Positions 1 through 5,847 of a DNA stretch of 5,847 bases are shown in pieces. A program made the position numbers and the translations under genes. The notes beneath the pieces were generated by a model. That model searched no databases, was not told where the DNA came from, and worked only from the letters and a program-made list of their open reading frames with translations. This DNA is from Deferribacteres bacterium (GTDB lineage Bacteria; Nitrospirota; Thermodesulfovibrionia; UBA6902): positions 1-5,847 of the forward strand of contig JAADFS010000197.1 in assembly GCA_013152795.1 (NCBI GenBank). The letters are read 5' to 3'. Numbering within the stretch: the first letter of the stretch is position 1; each line of letters starts with the position of its first letter.

Positions 1-1
1 A

Positions 2-535
2 GGCCATGTCGGTTTCACACTTGGTCTTTTTACGCTTCTCAACAAAGGAGAGCGGTATTTATCGTATAAGAAAATGCTTGCCCTCTCAGTGGCAGCCTTA
101 TCACCTGACATTCTAGACAGGAGCATCCATCTTATAAGACCAAAATACCCGACACATGGCATCTTTCATTCACTGCCTTTTTACATTGTTTTACTGCCGA
201 TTGCATTTTTTGTTTTCAGAAAGGCATTTATATACTTGTCCATCATGACGGCAAACGTCATATTCGATTTTGTCAATTCAGATTTGAGATCATTCGTTTA
301 TCCATTTAATAACAAGATAAACAAGTTTAAGGTGTTTGATTTTCCAGCGTTGCTCGATCACTGGCCGCAGACAATAGGATATAAACTGCCCAGCGGGCAT
401 TACCTGGTGTTTGAGGCTGTGGGGATGTTGCTTGTTGTCTTGATTGTTTCAAAGAGATTGATTGGATATAACAAATCCTTAACAGGAATTCAGGAGCCGG
501 AAGCCAGAAGTCAGAATGAACAGAGAAAAGGCTGA
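2..535 (+). CDS. YdjM-like membrane-bound metal-dependent hydrolase, 5' end missing
   Basis: The frame is open from base 2, so only the last 177 residues are seen and the true start lies upstream. An in-frame ATG at 74 is probably internal, because the family's N-terminal conserved histidine (H2 of the visible part, in GHVGFTLG) lies before it. Family hallmarks follow in order: SPDILDR (residues 34-40), matching the LPDIDH-type metal motif, then THGIFHSL (51-58), matching HRGFTHSL of YdjM/COG1988 proteins. Hydrophobic stretches at about 58-85 and 140-155 are likely membrane helices. A later NVIFDFVNSD segment resembles the third conserved Asp-containing helix. These proteins are predicted inner-membrane hydrolases of unknown substrate and are often found near envelope genes. 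GC is about 41% by hand count, lower than the following genes. The C-terminal 20 residues are polar and look unstructured. The family call is fairly secure; the role is unknown. Confidence 0.72.
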   Translation, partial: GHVGFTLGLFTLLNKGERYLSYKKMLALSVAALSPDILDRSIHLIRPKYPTHGIFHSLPFYIVLLPIAFFVFRKAFIYLSIMTANVIFDFVNSDLRSFVYPFNNKINKFKVFDFPALLDHWPQTIGYKLPSGHYLVFEAVGMLLVVLIVSKRLIGYNKSLTGIQEPEARSQNEQRKG

Positions 536-657
536 ACAGTTTCAGTACCGGACCAGTATATAGAAAAGCACATCAATCTTCCAGCCCTCAGCCTCACGGT
601 GAACTATTACAAGTGAATACCCCCCTGCACGAATCAGCCGTACCCTGTGAAGCATTA
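536..657 (+). other. Spacer between hydrolase gene and aminotransferase gene
   Basis: This short non-coding spacer (77 bases if the GTG at 613 is used as the next start) holds only a weak 5-bp hairpin overlapping the stop codon of the preceding gene (CTGAA-CAGT-TTCAG). No T-run follows, so it does not look like a terminator. There is a TATATA at about 556-561 but no convincing -35 partner. It is therefore unclear whether the glycan genes start a new transcript here or are read through from upstream. Confidence 0.4.
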
Positions 658-1809
658 ATGCAAGTCCCCTTCCACAGGCCTTACACAACGGATGATGAAA
701 TAAACGAGGTCATCGACTCCATAAAATCGGGCTGGCTTACGATGGGGCCTAAGACCGTGAGGTTCGAGGAAGAATTCAGAGATTATATCGGTTCGCAATA
801 TGCAATATCCGTAAATTCCTGCACAGCGGCACTGCACCTTGCACTGGAGGCGGTCGGGGTGCAGGAGGATGATGAGGTCATTATCCCGACAATGACGTTT
901 ACGGCAACCGGCGAGGTTGTCAGGTATCTCAGGGCAAGGCCTGTCATAGTGGACATTGACAGAGACACTCACAATATTGACCCATGCGCCGTTGAAAAGG
1001 CCGTAACACCAGGGACAAAGGTGATTATACCTGTCCACTTTGCAGGACAACCCTGTGATATGACCGCCATCAGACAAATAGCCGACGGACACGGTCTTAC
1101 CGTTGTCGAAGATGCGGCGCATTCCCTGCCTGCCTGGTACAGGGATGAAAAGGTGGGCACTATCGGTGACCTGACATGCTTCAGTTTCTATGCAACAAAG
1201 ACGCTTTCAACAGGCGAGGGAGGCATGATAACCACCGGCAATGACGAATGGGCTGAAAGAATAAAAATATTGAGACTGCATGGAATCTCAAACGACGCCT
1301 GGGACAGGTACTCGGATAAAGGCTCATGGTATTACGAGGTTGTAGAGGCTGGATACAAATACAATATGACGGACATCCAGTCCGGGCTCGGGCTCGCCCA
1401 GCTACGCAAGATCGACTGGATGCGGGAGAGGAGAAACGCTATTGCTGAAAAGTATACATCAGCCTTCCGTGACTCCGGCGTCATTATACCTCCCCCTGTC
1501 AGGCCGGACAGGACATCCTCGTGGCATCTCTATGTTATCAAGCTTAATCTTGAAGCATTGATTATCAACAGGGACGGGTTTATCGAAAAACTGAAACAAA
1601 AGGGGATAAGTACAAGCGTCCATTTTATTCCATTGCACAGGCATCCGTATTACAGAAACGCCCTGTCACTGGATGCAGGGAGTTTCGAAAACGCCGAATG
1701 GGTTTACGAAAGAAGCATCTCCCTGCCGATCTATCCCGGTATGACGGATGAAGAGGTTGAGTATGTGGCGGAAAAAGTGATGGACGTGGCGGAAGAATAC
1801 AAGAGATAA
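658..1809 (+). CDS. DegT/DnrJ/EryC1/StrS sugar-nucleotide aminotransferase (PLP-dependent)
   Basis: A cytosolic type-I-fold PLP enzyme of the nucleotide-sugar aminotransferase family. It would transfer an amino group, usually from glutamate, to a UDP-4-keto sugar. With the ATG at 658 it has 383 residues, the usual family length, and begins MQVPFHRP, as relatives do. A GTG at 613 in the same frame would add 15 poorly conserved residues; neither start has a strong ribosome site. Visible motifs are SGWLTMGP near the N-terminus, the substrate/PLP loop NSCTAALHLAL, VVEDAAHS with the PLP-nitrogen aspartate D152, the Schiff-base lysine K181 in FSFYATKTLSTGEGGM, and GYKYNMTDIQ. Stretches such as VDIDRDT and PVHFAGQP resemble ArnB, while PglE/PseC-type enzymes share the same fold. 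Exact substrate is not certain. The next gene, 10 bases away, encodes the 4,6-dehydratase that would supply a keto sugar, so a UDP-4-amino-4,6-dideoxy-HexNAc product is the best inference. Confidence 0.93.
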   Translation: MQVPFHRPYTTDDEINEVIDSIKSGWLTMGPKTVRFEEEFRDYIGSQYAISVNSCTAALHLALEAVGVQEDDEVIIPTMTFTATGEVVRYLRARPVIVDIDRDTHNIDPCAVEKAVTPGTKVIIPVHFAGQPCDMTAIRQIADGHGLTVVEDAAHSLPAWYRDEKVGTIGDLTCFSFYATKTLSTGEGGMITTGNDEWAERIKILRLHGISNDAWDRYSDKGSWYYEVVEAGYKYNMTDIQSGLGLAQLRKIDWMRERRNAIAEKYTSAFRDSGVIIPPPVRPDRTSSWHLYVIKLNLEALIINRDGFIEKLKQKGISTSVHFIPLHRHPYYRNALSLDAGSFENAEWVYERSISLPIYPGMTDEEVEYVAEKVMDVAEEYKR

Positions 1810-1819
1810 GCGATATGAA

Positions 1820-4684
1820 ATGAAACGTCTATTCGACATTACAGTCTCCTTAACCGGCCTCCTTCTGCTTTCACCCCTGTTTCTTCTGATTATCGCGGTC
1901 TTAATCAGGCTCGACAGCAAAGGCCCGGTGTTCTTTATTCAGAAAAGAATGGGAAGAAATCTCAGGCCGTTTAATCTTTACAAGTTCAGGAGCATGAGAG
2001 TCGATGCACCGGGAGACGGGCCTGCAATAACTGTGGCCGGAGATCCGAGAATAACCGGGGTGGGAAGATACCTGAGAAAAACAAAGCTTGATGAACTGCC
2101 CCAGCTCATAAATGTCTTAAAAGGCGATATGAGCCTTGTCGGGCCGAGGCCGGAGGTGGAAGAATATGTCCGCAGATTCAGAAAGGACTATGAGGATATT
2201 CTCAGGGTAAGGCCGGGGATTACGGATGCCGCCTCACTGGCGTTCAGGAATGAAGAGGAGGTATTGAAGGACAAGGAGAACCCTGAGGAGTACTACGTGA
2301 ATATACTCCTGCCCGAGAAGATCAGGCTTGCAAGGGAATACGCGGCCAAGGCATCGCTGGTCTCCGACATAAGGCTGATCGTGATGACCGTCGCGGGTAT
2401 CCTGTATCCGGCTCATTTTATTGAAAAGACGATAGCATTCTCTACGCCCTACAGGAAGTTCGCGGTCATGGGTATTCAGGCGGTTATCTTTGCACTTTCA
2501 AATTATCTTGCCTTCAGTATCAGGTTTGACGGCAATACCGGTCCCTACATTGGATTATTTTTCAGATTTCTCCCCCTTCTGCTTCTGATCAGGATCAGTA
2601 TCCATTTCATATTCTCCATGGACAGGGGCCTTTGGAAGTATGTAAGCCTTGCAGACGTCATAAAGCTGTGCTTCTCGATAACCCTCGGCACAGGCGTCTT
2701 CTTCGTGACTGTACGCTACATTCTGGGTTATACATCCTATCCCCTGTCGATCTATATCATCGACTGGTTTCTGAATGTGTTTCTCTTATGCGGCATAAGG
2801 ATGTTCAGGCGCCTGAATGATGTATATGAAAAAAAGAAAAGCAGCAGCGGGACGGACAGGAGAATCATGGTGATAGGCGCCGGGGATGCGGCGGAGATGT
2901 TTGCCCGTCATGTCGAAAAGAGCATATATTACGGTTACAAGATAATAGGCTTTATTGATGATGATCCGGCAAAGAAAAATCTCAAGATACGGGATATTCC
3001 CATACTCGGCACAAGAAGGGAGCTGAAAAACATCCCTGAATTCAGGCAGGTGGAGGAGTTTCTGATTGCCATACCGTCGGCACCAGAGGCGGTCATCAAG
3101 GAGATCGTCAGGGACCTCAGGCAATACGGCCTGCCGATAAAAACAATGCCGCGCCTGTGTGATATTCTCAACGGGAGCAATCCCGTGGGTTCACTGAAAC
3201 TGATCGAGCCCGAAGATGTTCTGTTCAGGGCGCCGCTGTTGTATGAGAGTGCACGTCTGAGGTCCTTTATAAAAGGCAAAACCGTGATGATAACCGGTGC
3301 AGGGGGATCCATCGGCTCGGAGCTTTCAAAGCAGGTACTTTCTTACCACCCGGCAAGTCTTATACTGCTTGAAAGACATGAAGAGAGTCTCTTCATGATA
3401 GACAGGAGACTGCGTCTGTCGCCGGACTCGGACTCTGTAATAATCACCCCCGTTATAGGTGATATCCTTGATGAGGGCAGGGTCGGCAGGCTTATGGCGG
3501 AGTATCAGCCGCAGATAGTCTTTCATGCCGCTGCGTACAAACATGTGCCGCTGATGGAGGATAACCCCTATGAGGCTTTCAAGACCAACGTGATAGGCAC
3601 AAAGATAATGGCGGAGAAGTCTGGGGAATACGGAGTCGAAAGGTTTGTCATGATATCAACGGACAAGGCCGTAAACCCGGTGAATGTCATGGGGATGACA
3701 AAGAAGATAGCCGAGGATGTGGTCAGGGCGATAATAAAAGAAAAAGGCTTGCACAATCTTACCAGTTACATGATTGTCAGATTCGGCAATGTCCTGGACA
3801 GCAGCGGCAGCGTGGTGCCCATATTCAGGGAACAGATCAAAAGGGGAGGCCCGGTGACAGTCACCCATCCGGAGATAAGACGGTACTTCATGACGATTCC
3901 GGAGGCCGTGAACCTCGTCCTTCAGGCGTCCTCAATCGGCAACGGAGGAGAGATATTTGTGCTTGACATGGGAAAACCCGTAAAAATTCTGGATCTGGCG
4001 AAAAGGATGATCAGCCTTTATGGACACAAGCCCGGAATCGATATGGATATAATTTTCACCGGTCTGAGGCCCGGCGAAAAGCTGTCCGAAGAACTGTTCA
4101 ATGCGGATGAGGAAATAAAGAGCACACCCTATGAAAAAATCATGATGGCTGTTCCGGAGGAAATGAACTGGCCAGTATCAGGAATCCTCAGGGCCTTGAA
4201 TCATAATATGATAAGGGACAGGCAAGATGTCATAAGTATATACAAGAGATTAACAAACGGCCGCAGGGAACATAAACGGTTCGGCACCGAGCTGAAATTC
4301 TCATTTGCAACGGATTTCAGAAACGGCACAGCAAGTCCGGGCACACTGTTAGATATAAGCCTCAGTGGATTTTCAGCCAGGCTGACACAGGATTTCCCAC
4401 CCGGGAAGAAGATATATGTCAACATATCAGGTGATGGAAACGGCCGGCACAGGGAACTGAATTCACAGGCGGAAGTCATATGGATGCGGAGGGAAAACAA
4501 CTATTACAAGTATGGCTTAAAGTTTATTCATGCGGGAGGAGACCTCTCCGAGATACTGGCGGATTACATAGAGGAATTGCACGGAGGAGACAGCGGGCTG
4601 TACATGGAAAACGGGATAAACGGCTTTTATGATGAGGGTGACACAAGCCGTGGCGAGTACTGGCTGGGCTCAGGCAGGGGATGA
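1820..4684 (+). CDS. Fusion: phosphoglycosyl transferase + membrane UDP-HexNAc 4,6-dehydratase + PilZ domain
   Basis: A 954-residue single frame with three modules. Residues 1-200 are a monotopic phosphoglycosyl transferase (PglC/WcaJ core): re-entrant helix with S18-P19 break, GPVFF, YKFRSM, catalytic D91-E92 in TKLDELPQL, and GDMSLVGPRPE (102-112). Such enzymes move sugar-1-phosphate from UDP-sugar to undecaprenyl phosphate. Residues 211-780 resemble PglF/WbpM/CapD: four membrane helices (about 213-233, 244-268, 280-303, 307-327), a first Rossmann fold (GAGDAAEM, 353-360), then the SDR domain with TGAGGSIGS (492-500), HAAAYKHVPLME, STDK (613-616), NVMGMTKK with Met624 where classical SDRs have Tyr, K628, and GLRPGEKLSEEL. 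Residues 815-919 are a PilZ domain with RxxxR (R816, R820) and DxSxxG (D845, S847, G850), the c-di-GMP signature. A glycine- and acid-rich tail closes it (921-954). All soluble modules are predicted cytosolic. The ATG at 1820 gives a canonical PGT N-terminus; its ribosome site is weak, suggesting coupling to the aminotransferase stop 10 bases before. No frameshift is seen. Confidence 0.95.
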   Translation: MKRLFDITVSLTGLLLLSPLFLLIIAVLIRLDSKGPVFFIQKRMGRNLRPFNLYKFRSMRVDAPGDGPAITVAGDPRITGVGRYLRKTKLDELPQLINVLKGDMSLVGPRPEVEEYVRRFRKDYEDILRVRPGITDAASLAFRNEEEVLKDKENPEEYYVNILLPEKIRLAREYAAKASLVSDIRLIVMTVAGILYPAHFIEKTIAFSTPYRKFAVMGIQAVIFALSNYLAFSIRFDGNTGPYIGLFFRFLPLLLLIRISIHFIFSMDRGLWKYVSLADVIKLCFSITLGTGVFFVTVRYILGYTSYPLSIYIIDWFLNVFLLCGIRMFRRLNDVYEKKKSSSGTDRRIMVIGAGDAAEMFARHVEKSIYYGYKIIGFIDDDPAKKNLKIRDIPILGTRRELKNIPEFRQVEEFLIAIPSAPEAVIKEIVRDLRQYGLPIKTMPRLCDILNGSNPVGSLKLIEPEDVLFRAPLLYESARLRSFIKGKTVMITGAGGSIGSELSKQVLSYHPASLILLERHEESLFMIDRRLRLSPDSDSVIITPVIGDILDEGRVGRLMAEYQPQIVFHAAAYKHVPLMEDNPYEAFKTNVIGTKIMAEKSGEYGVERFVMISTDKAVNPVNVMGMTKKIAEDVVRAIIKEKGLHNLTSYMIVRFGNVLDSSGSVVPIFREQIKRGGPVTVTHPEIRRYFMTIPEAVNLVLQASSIGNGGEIFVLDMGKPVKILDLAKRMISLYGHKPGIDMDIIFTGLRPGEKLSEELFNADEEIKSTPYEKIMMAVPEEMNWPVSGILRALNHNMIRDRQDVISIYKRLTNGRREHKRFGTELKFSFATDFRNGTASPGTLLDISLSGFSARLTQDFPPGKKIYVNISGDGNGRHRELNSQAEVIWMRRENNYYKYGLKFIHAGGDLSEILADYIEELHGGDSGLYMENGINGFYDEGDTSRGEYWLGSGRG

Positions 4685-4699
4685 TTATACTGCTTCACC

Positions 4700-4707
4700 A
4701 GGAGAGG
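4700..4707 (+). promoter_or_regulatory. Ribosome binding site of the HPr-kinase-like gene
   Basis: AGGAGAGG lies 7 bases before the ATG at 4715 and fixes that start. It sits in the 30-base gap after the fusion gene stop, so the downstream gene can be translated independently although it is probably on the same transcript. Confidence 0.75.
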
Positions 4708-4714
4708 CAGGGTA

Positions 4715-5590
4715 ATGGCAGCAGGCCAACACACCATTGAAATCGGCAACGTCCTTTGCTCGATAGCGTTTGAGAAGGGCTTTTTCCGGAATGAATTCGG
4801 GGCGGTCCTCTCGGGCTACGAGCGGCAGGGGTTCTGCACTGAGGGAAAGCCGGATATCTCCATCACTGTAAAGAATACCTCCGCGGAGGCGGCCCGCACA
4901 TCAGGCCGGAATATCTTCCGCCATTCCCTGCGCTATGACTCCATCTGCGCAACCCTCACGTTTGATACCAGAGAATTCAGGGGGGAGATCGCCTTCTCCA
5001 TAGAAGATCTCAGGGGGGATATCCCCTTAAGGGGTATAGAGCTTATCGAAACATTCATATGCAATGCCTATCTCTTTTACTTCTTACTGAACGGGAGGGG
5101 GACTTTCATCCATTCCAGCGGGGTCTCGGACGGGGAAAACGGGTATATATTCTCCGGCTCCGCCGGAAACGGCAAGTCAACCATAGCAAGGCTCTCCCGG
5201 CCGAGGACCGTCCTGTGCGATGAAATAGTGCTGCTGCAGAGAAATGAACATGGAGAAAAAATGGTCTTCGGCACCCCGTTTGCCGGCGAGGCAGGGGGCG
5301 TCAACAGGGGGGTTCCCTGCAGGGGAATCTATTTCATAGAAAAGAGCGGCTTCAATGAAATATCTCGCGTAAGCAGAATGTACGGCGTCACTGAACTGAT
5401 GAAGGAAGGCATCAACGGCGGCTTTATTGCGCTTGCAGACATACAGCGGATATACCCGTATGCGCGCTTCCTGGCACTGGTGAGTGAATTGCTGAAAGGC
5501 GTTCCGTGCTACAGGATGAAATTCAGGAAAGACCGTTCTTTCTGGGAGGTGATCCATGGACAGACAGAACAAGCCCGTCAGGAGAAATGA
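4715..5590 (+). CDS. HPr-kinase-like P-loop protein (ScmC / lasso-peptide-kinase type)
   Basis: A 291-residue soluble protein whose C-terminal half resembles the catalytic domain of HPr serine kinase. It shows TFIHSSGV (H133), a Walker A loop GSAGNGKST (148-156; K154, S155), a following LCDEIVLL segment with D169-E170, and VFGTPFAGE (184-192), an order typical of HprK-related kinases in peptide-modification clusters. The first 110 residues are a variable domain with no motif I recognise. HprK-related kinases in lasso-peptide clusters phosphorylate a precursor serine; the ScmC protein of SynChlorMet cassettes sits beside a PqqD homologue, as here. The PqqD-like gene overlaps its last 35 bases, so the two are translationally linked. 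True HPr kinase is unlikely: the N-terminal HprK domain, the capture-loop signature and a ptsH neighbour are absent. The substrate is unknown. The family assignment is good; the ScmC label is an inference from context and general pattern. Confidence 0.78.
   Translation: MAAGQHTIEIGNVLCSIAFEKGFFRNEFGAVLSGYERQGFCTEGKPDISITVKNTSAEAARTSGRNIFRHSLRYDSICATLTFDTREFRGEIAFSIEDLRGDIPLRGIELIETFICNAYLFYFLLNGRGTFIHSSGVSDGENGYIFSGSAGNGKSTIARLSRPRTVLCDEIVLLQRNEHGEKMVFGTPFAGEAGGVNRGVPCRGIYFIEKSGFNEISRVSRMYGVTELMKEGINGGFIALADIQRIYPYARFLALVSELLKGVPCYRMKFRKDRSFWEVIHGQTEQARQEK
5545..5555 (+). promoter_or_regulatory. Maximal Shine-Dalgarno site of the PqqD-like gene
   Basis: GGAGGTGATCC is an uninterrupted 11-base complement of the standard 16S rRNA 3' end (GGATCACCTCC). 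Its GGAGG core ends 6 bases before the ATG at 5556. It lies inside the kinase-like coding sequence, where it encodes part of WEVIH, and it decides the start of the overlapping gene. Confidence 0.85.
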
Positions 5591-5825
5591 CCTCGTCTGG
5601 CGGGAGGTGGACGGAGAGATAGTCATAATCTCCCCTGACAACAGGTCAATGCACACGCTGAACGATGTGGGCTCGCGCATATGGACCCTGATTGACGGGG
5701 ACACGGATGTCGATGCCATTGCAGCCATACTCGGCAGCGAATTCAACGGCGATCATGAAGACATAAAAAGGGATGTCCATGAGTATCTCAGCAGTCTCAG
5801 GCAGTTGAACCTTCTGGAGGAATAA
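5556..5825 (+). CDS. PqqD-like protein (RiPP recognition element)
   Basis: An 89-residue protein of the PqqD family, normal in length (about 80-100). These winged-helix domains bind the leader of a ribosomally made precursor peptide and present it to a modifying enzyme, often a radical SAM protein. Seen here: the beta-strand segment VWREVDGEIVIIS (14-26), then MHTLNDVGSRIWTLIDG (32-48), the family's most conserved stretch (LN..g..IW.LiDG), and a helical C-terminal half ending in LRQLNLLEE. The start is fixed by an extremely strong ribosome site. The gene overlaps the kinase-like gene by 35 bases in another frame. The next gene begins 2 bases after its stop, so kinase, PqqD-like protein and the following product were probably made as one functional unit. 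It might instead serve an atypical non-RiPP role, as PqqD-like proteins in glycan loci are not well characterised. Confidence 0.88.
   Translation: MDRQNKPVRRNDLVWREVDGEIVIISPDNRSMHTLNDVGSRIWTLIDGDTDVDAIAAILGSEFNGDHEDIKRDVHEYLSSLRQLNLLEE
5816..5820 (+). promoter_or_regulatory. Ribosome binding site of the gene cut by the window end
   Basis: GGAGG lies 7 bases before the ATG at 5828. It overlaps the last codons of the PqqD-like gene, marking a tightly coupled downstream gene. Confidence 0.75.
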
Positions 5826-5827
5826 TT

Positions 5828-5847
5828 ATGGATACGTGTGAACACGC
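5828..5847 (+). CDS. Start of a further gene, cut by window end
   Basis: An ATG 2 bases after the PqqD-like stop, with a well-placed GGAGG, opens a frame reading MDTCEH up to the window edge. Too little is present to identify the product. By analogy with other PqqD-containing cassettes, a radical SAM/SPASM enzyme or a nucleotidyltransferase would be plausible, but nothing in the six visible residues proves this. Confidence 0.6.

Noticed and set aside
532..545. Hairpin CTGAA-CAGT-TTCAG as a terminator after the hydrolase gene
   Set aside because: The stem is only 5 bp with little GC and no T-run follows.
655..1122. 155-residue open frame on the minus strand opposite the aminotransferase
   Set aside because: It lies wholly opposite a gene with strong family motifs, shows no recognisable domain, and has a Cys/His/Arg-rich composition typical of an antisense shadow.
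4681..4740. 19-residue open frame starting in an ATGA overlap with the fusion gene stop, considered as a precursor peptide
   Set aside because: The only G-rich stretch upstream abuts the ATG, so there is no usable ribosome site. It runs over the well-marked start of the kinase-like gene, and the peptide has no leader/core character.
5155..5169. TCCGGC-TCC-GCCGGA inverted repeat in the kinase-like gene
   Set aside because: It encodes the conserved start of the Walker A loop (FSGSAGN), so the codons explain it; no T-run or regulatory context.
5467..5490. Sigma-54-like TGGCAC...TTGCT in the kinase-like gene
   Set aside because: The spacing between the two elements is too long for a -24/-12 promoter and it is inside coding sequence.
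4715..5590. Genuine HPr kinase/phosphorylase of carbon control
   Set aside because: Only the P-loop half resembles HprK; the typical N-terminal domain and capture-loop signature are absent, and the neighbours are PqqD-like and glycan genes rather than phosphotransferase genes.
5177..5746. 189-residue minus-strand open frame across the kinase-like and PqqD-like genes
   Set aside because: It covers two overlapping + strand genes that both carry family motifs; its translation has no recognisable domain.

Overview
This is a compact, single-direction gene block of a surface-glycan (exopolysaccharide, O-antigen or capsule) locus. All six genes are on the + strand. The host is most likely a Gram-negative or deep-branching anaerobic-type bacterium: GC is near 50% in most of the window, arginine is often AGG/AGA, spacing is tight, and Shine-Dalgarno sites match a bacterial 16S 3' end. 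Nitrospirota or Desulfobacterota would fit the gene content, but this is a weak guess.

Layout. (1) Bases 2-535 hold the 3' part of a small membrane protein of the YdjM-like (DUF457-type) metal-dependent hydrolase family. It is AT-richer than the rest. (2) Bases 536-657 are a short spacer with no clear promoter or terminator. (3) Bases 658-1809 encode a PLP-dependent DegT/DnrJ/EryC1/StrS sugar-nucleotide aminotransferase. (4) Ten bases later, 1820-4684 encode one 954-residue protein. It joins a monotopic phosphoglycosyl transferase (PglC/WcaJ type), four membrane helices, a PglF/WbpM/CapD-type UDP-N-acetylhexosamine 4,6-dehydratase and a C-terminal PilZ (c-di-GMP receptor) domain. (5) Bases 4715-5590 encode an HPr-kinase-like P-loop protein. 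(6) Bases 5556-5825 encode a PqqD-like RiPP-recognition protein, overlapping the kinase gene by 35 bases. (7) A strong ribosome site and an ATG at 5828 begin another gene that is cut by the window edge.

How they work together (inference). The dehydratase domain would make a UDP-4-keto-6-deoxy-HexNAc. The aminotransferase would aminate C4. The phosphoglycosyl transferase would move the resulting sugar-1-phosphate to undecaprenyl phosphate, starting a lipid-linked glycan. The first and last steps sit in one polypeptide, and the PilZ domain would put them under c-di-GMP control. The downstream kinase-like/PqqD-like pair resembles peptide-maturation cassettes (lasso-peptide kinases, SynChlorMet ScmC/ScmD). 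It suggests that a ribosomally made peptide, or a peptide-like modification, is tied to the glycan locus. No precursor peptide is convincingly visible in the window.

The most noteworthy item is the three-part enzyme with an intact PilZ signature. Next is the RiPP-like pair directly behind it.
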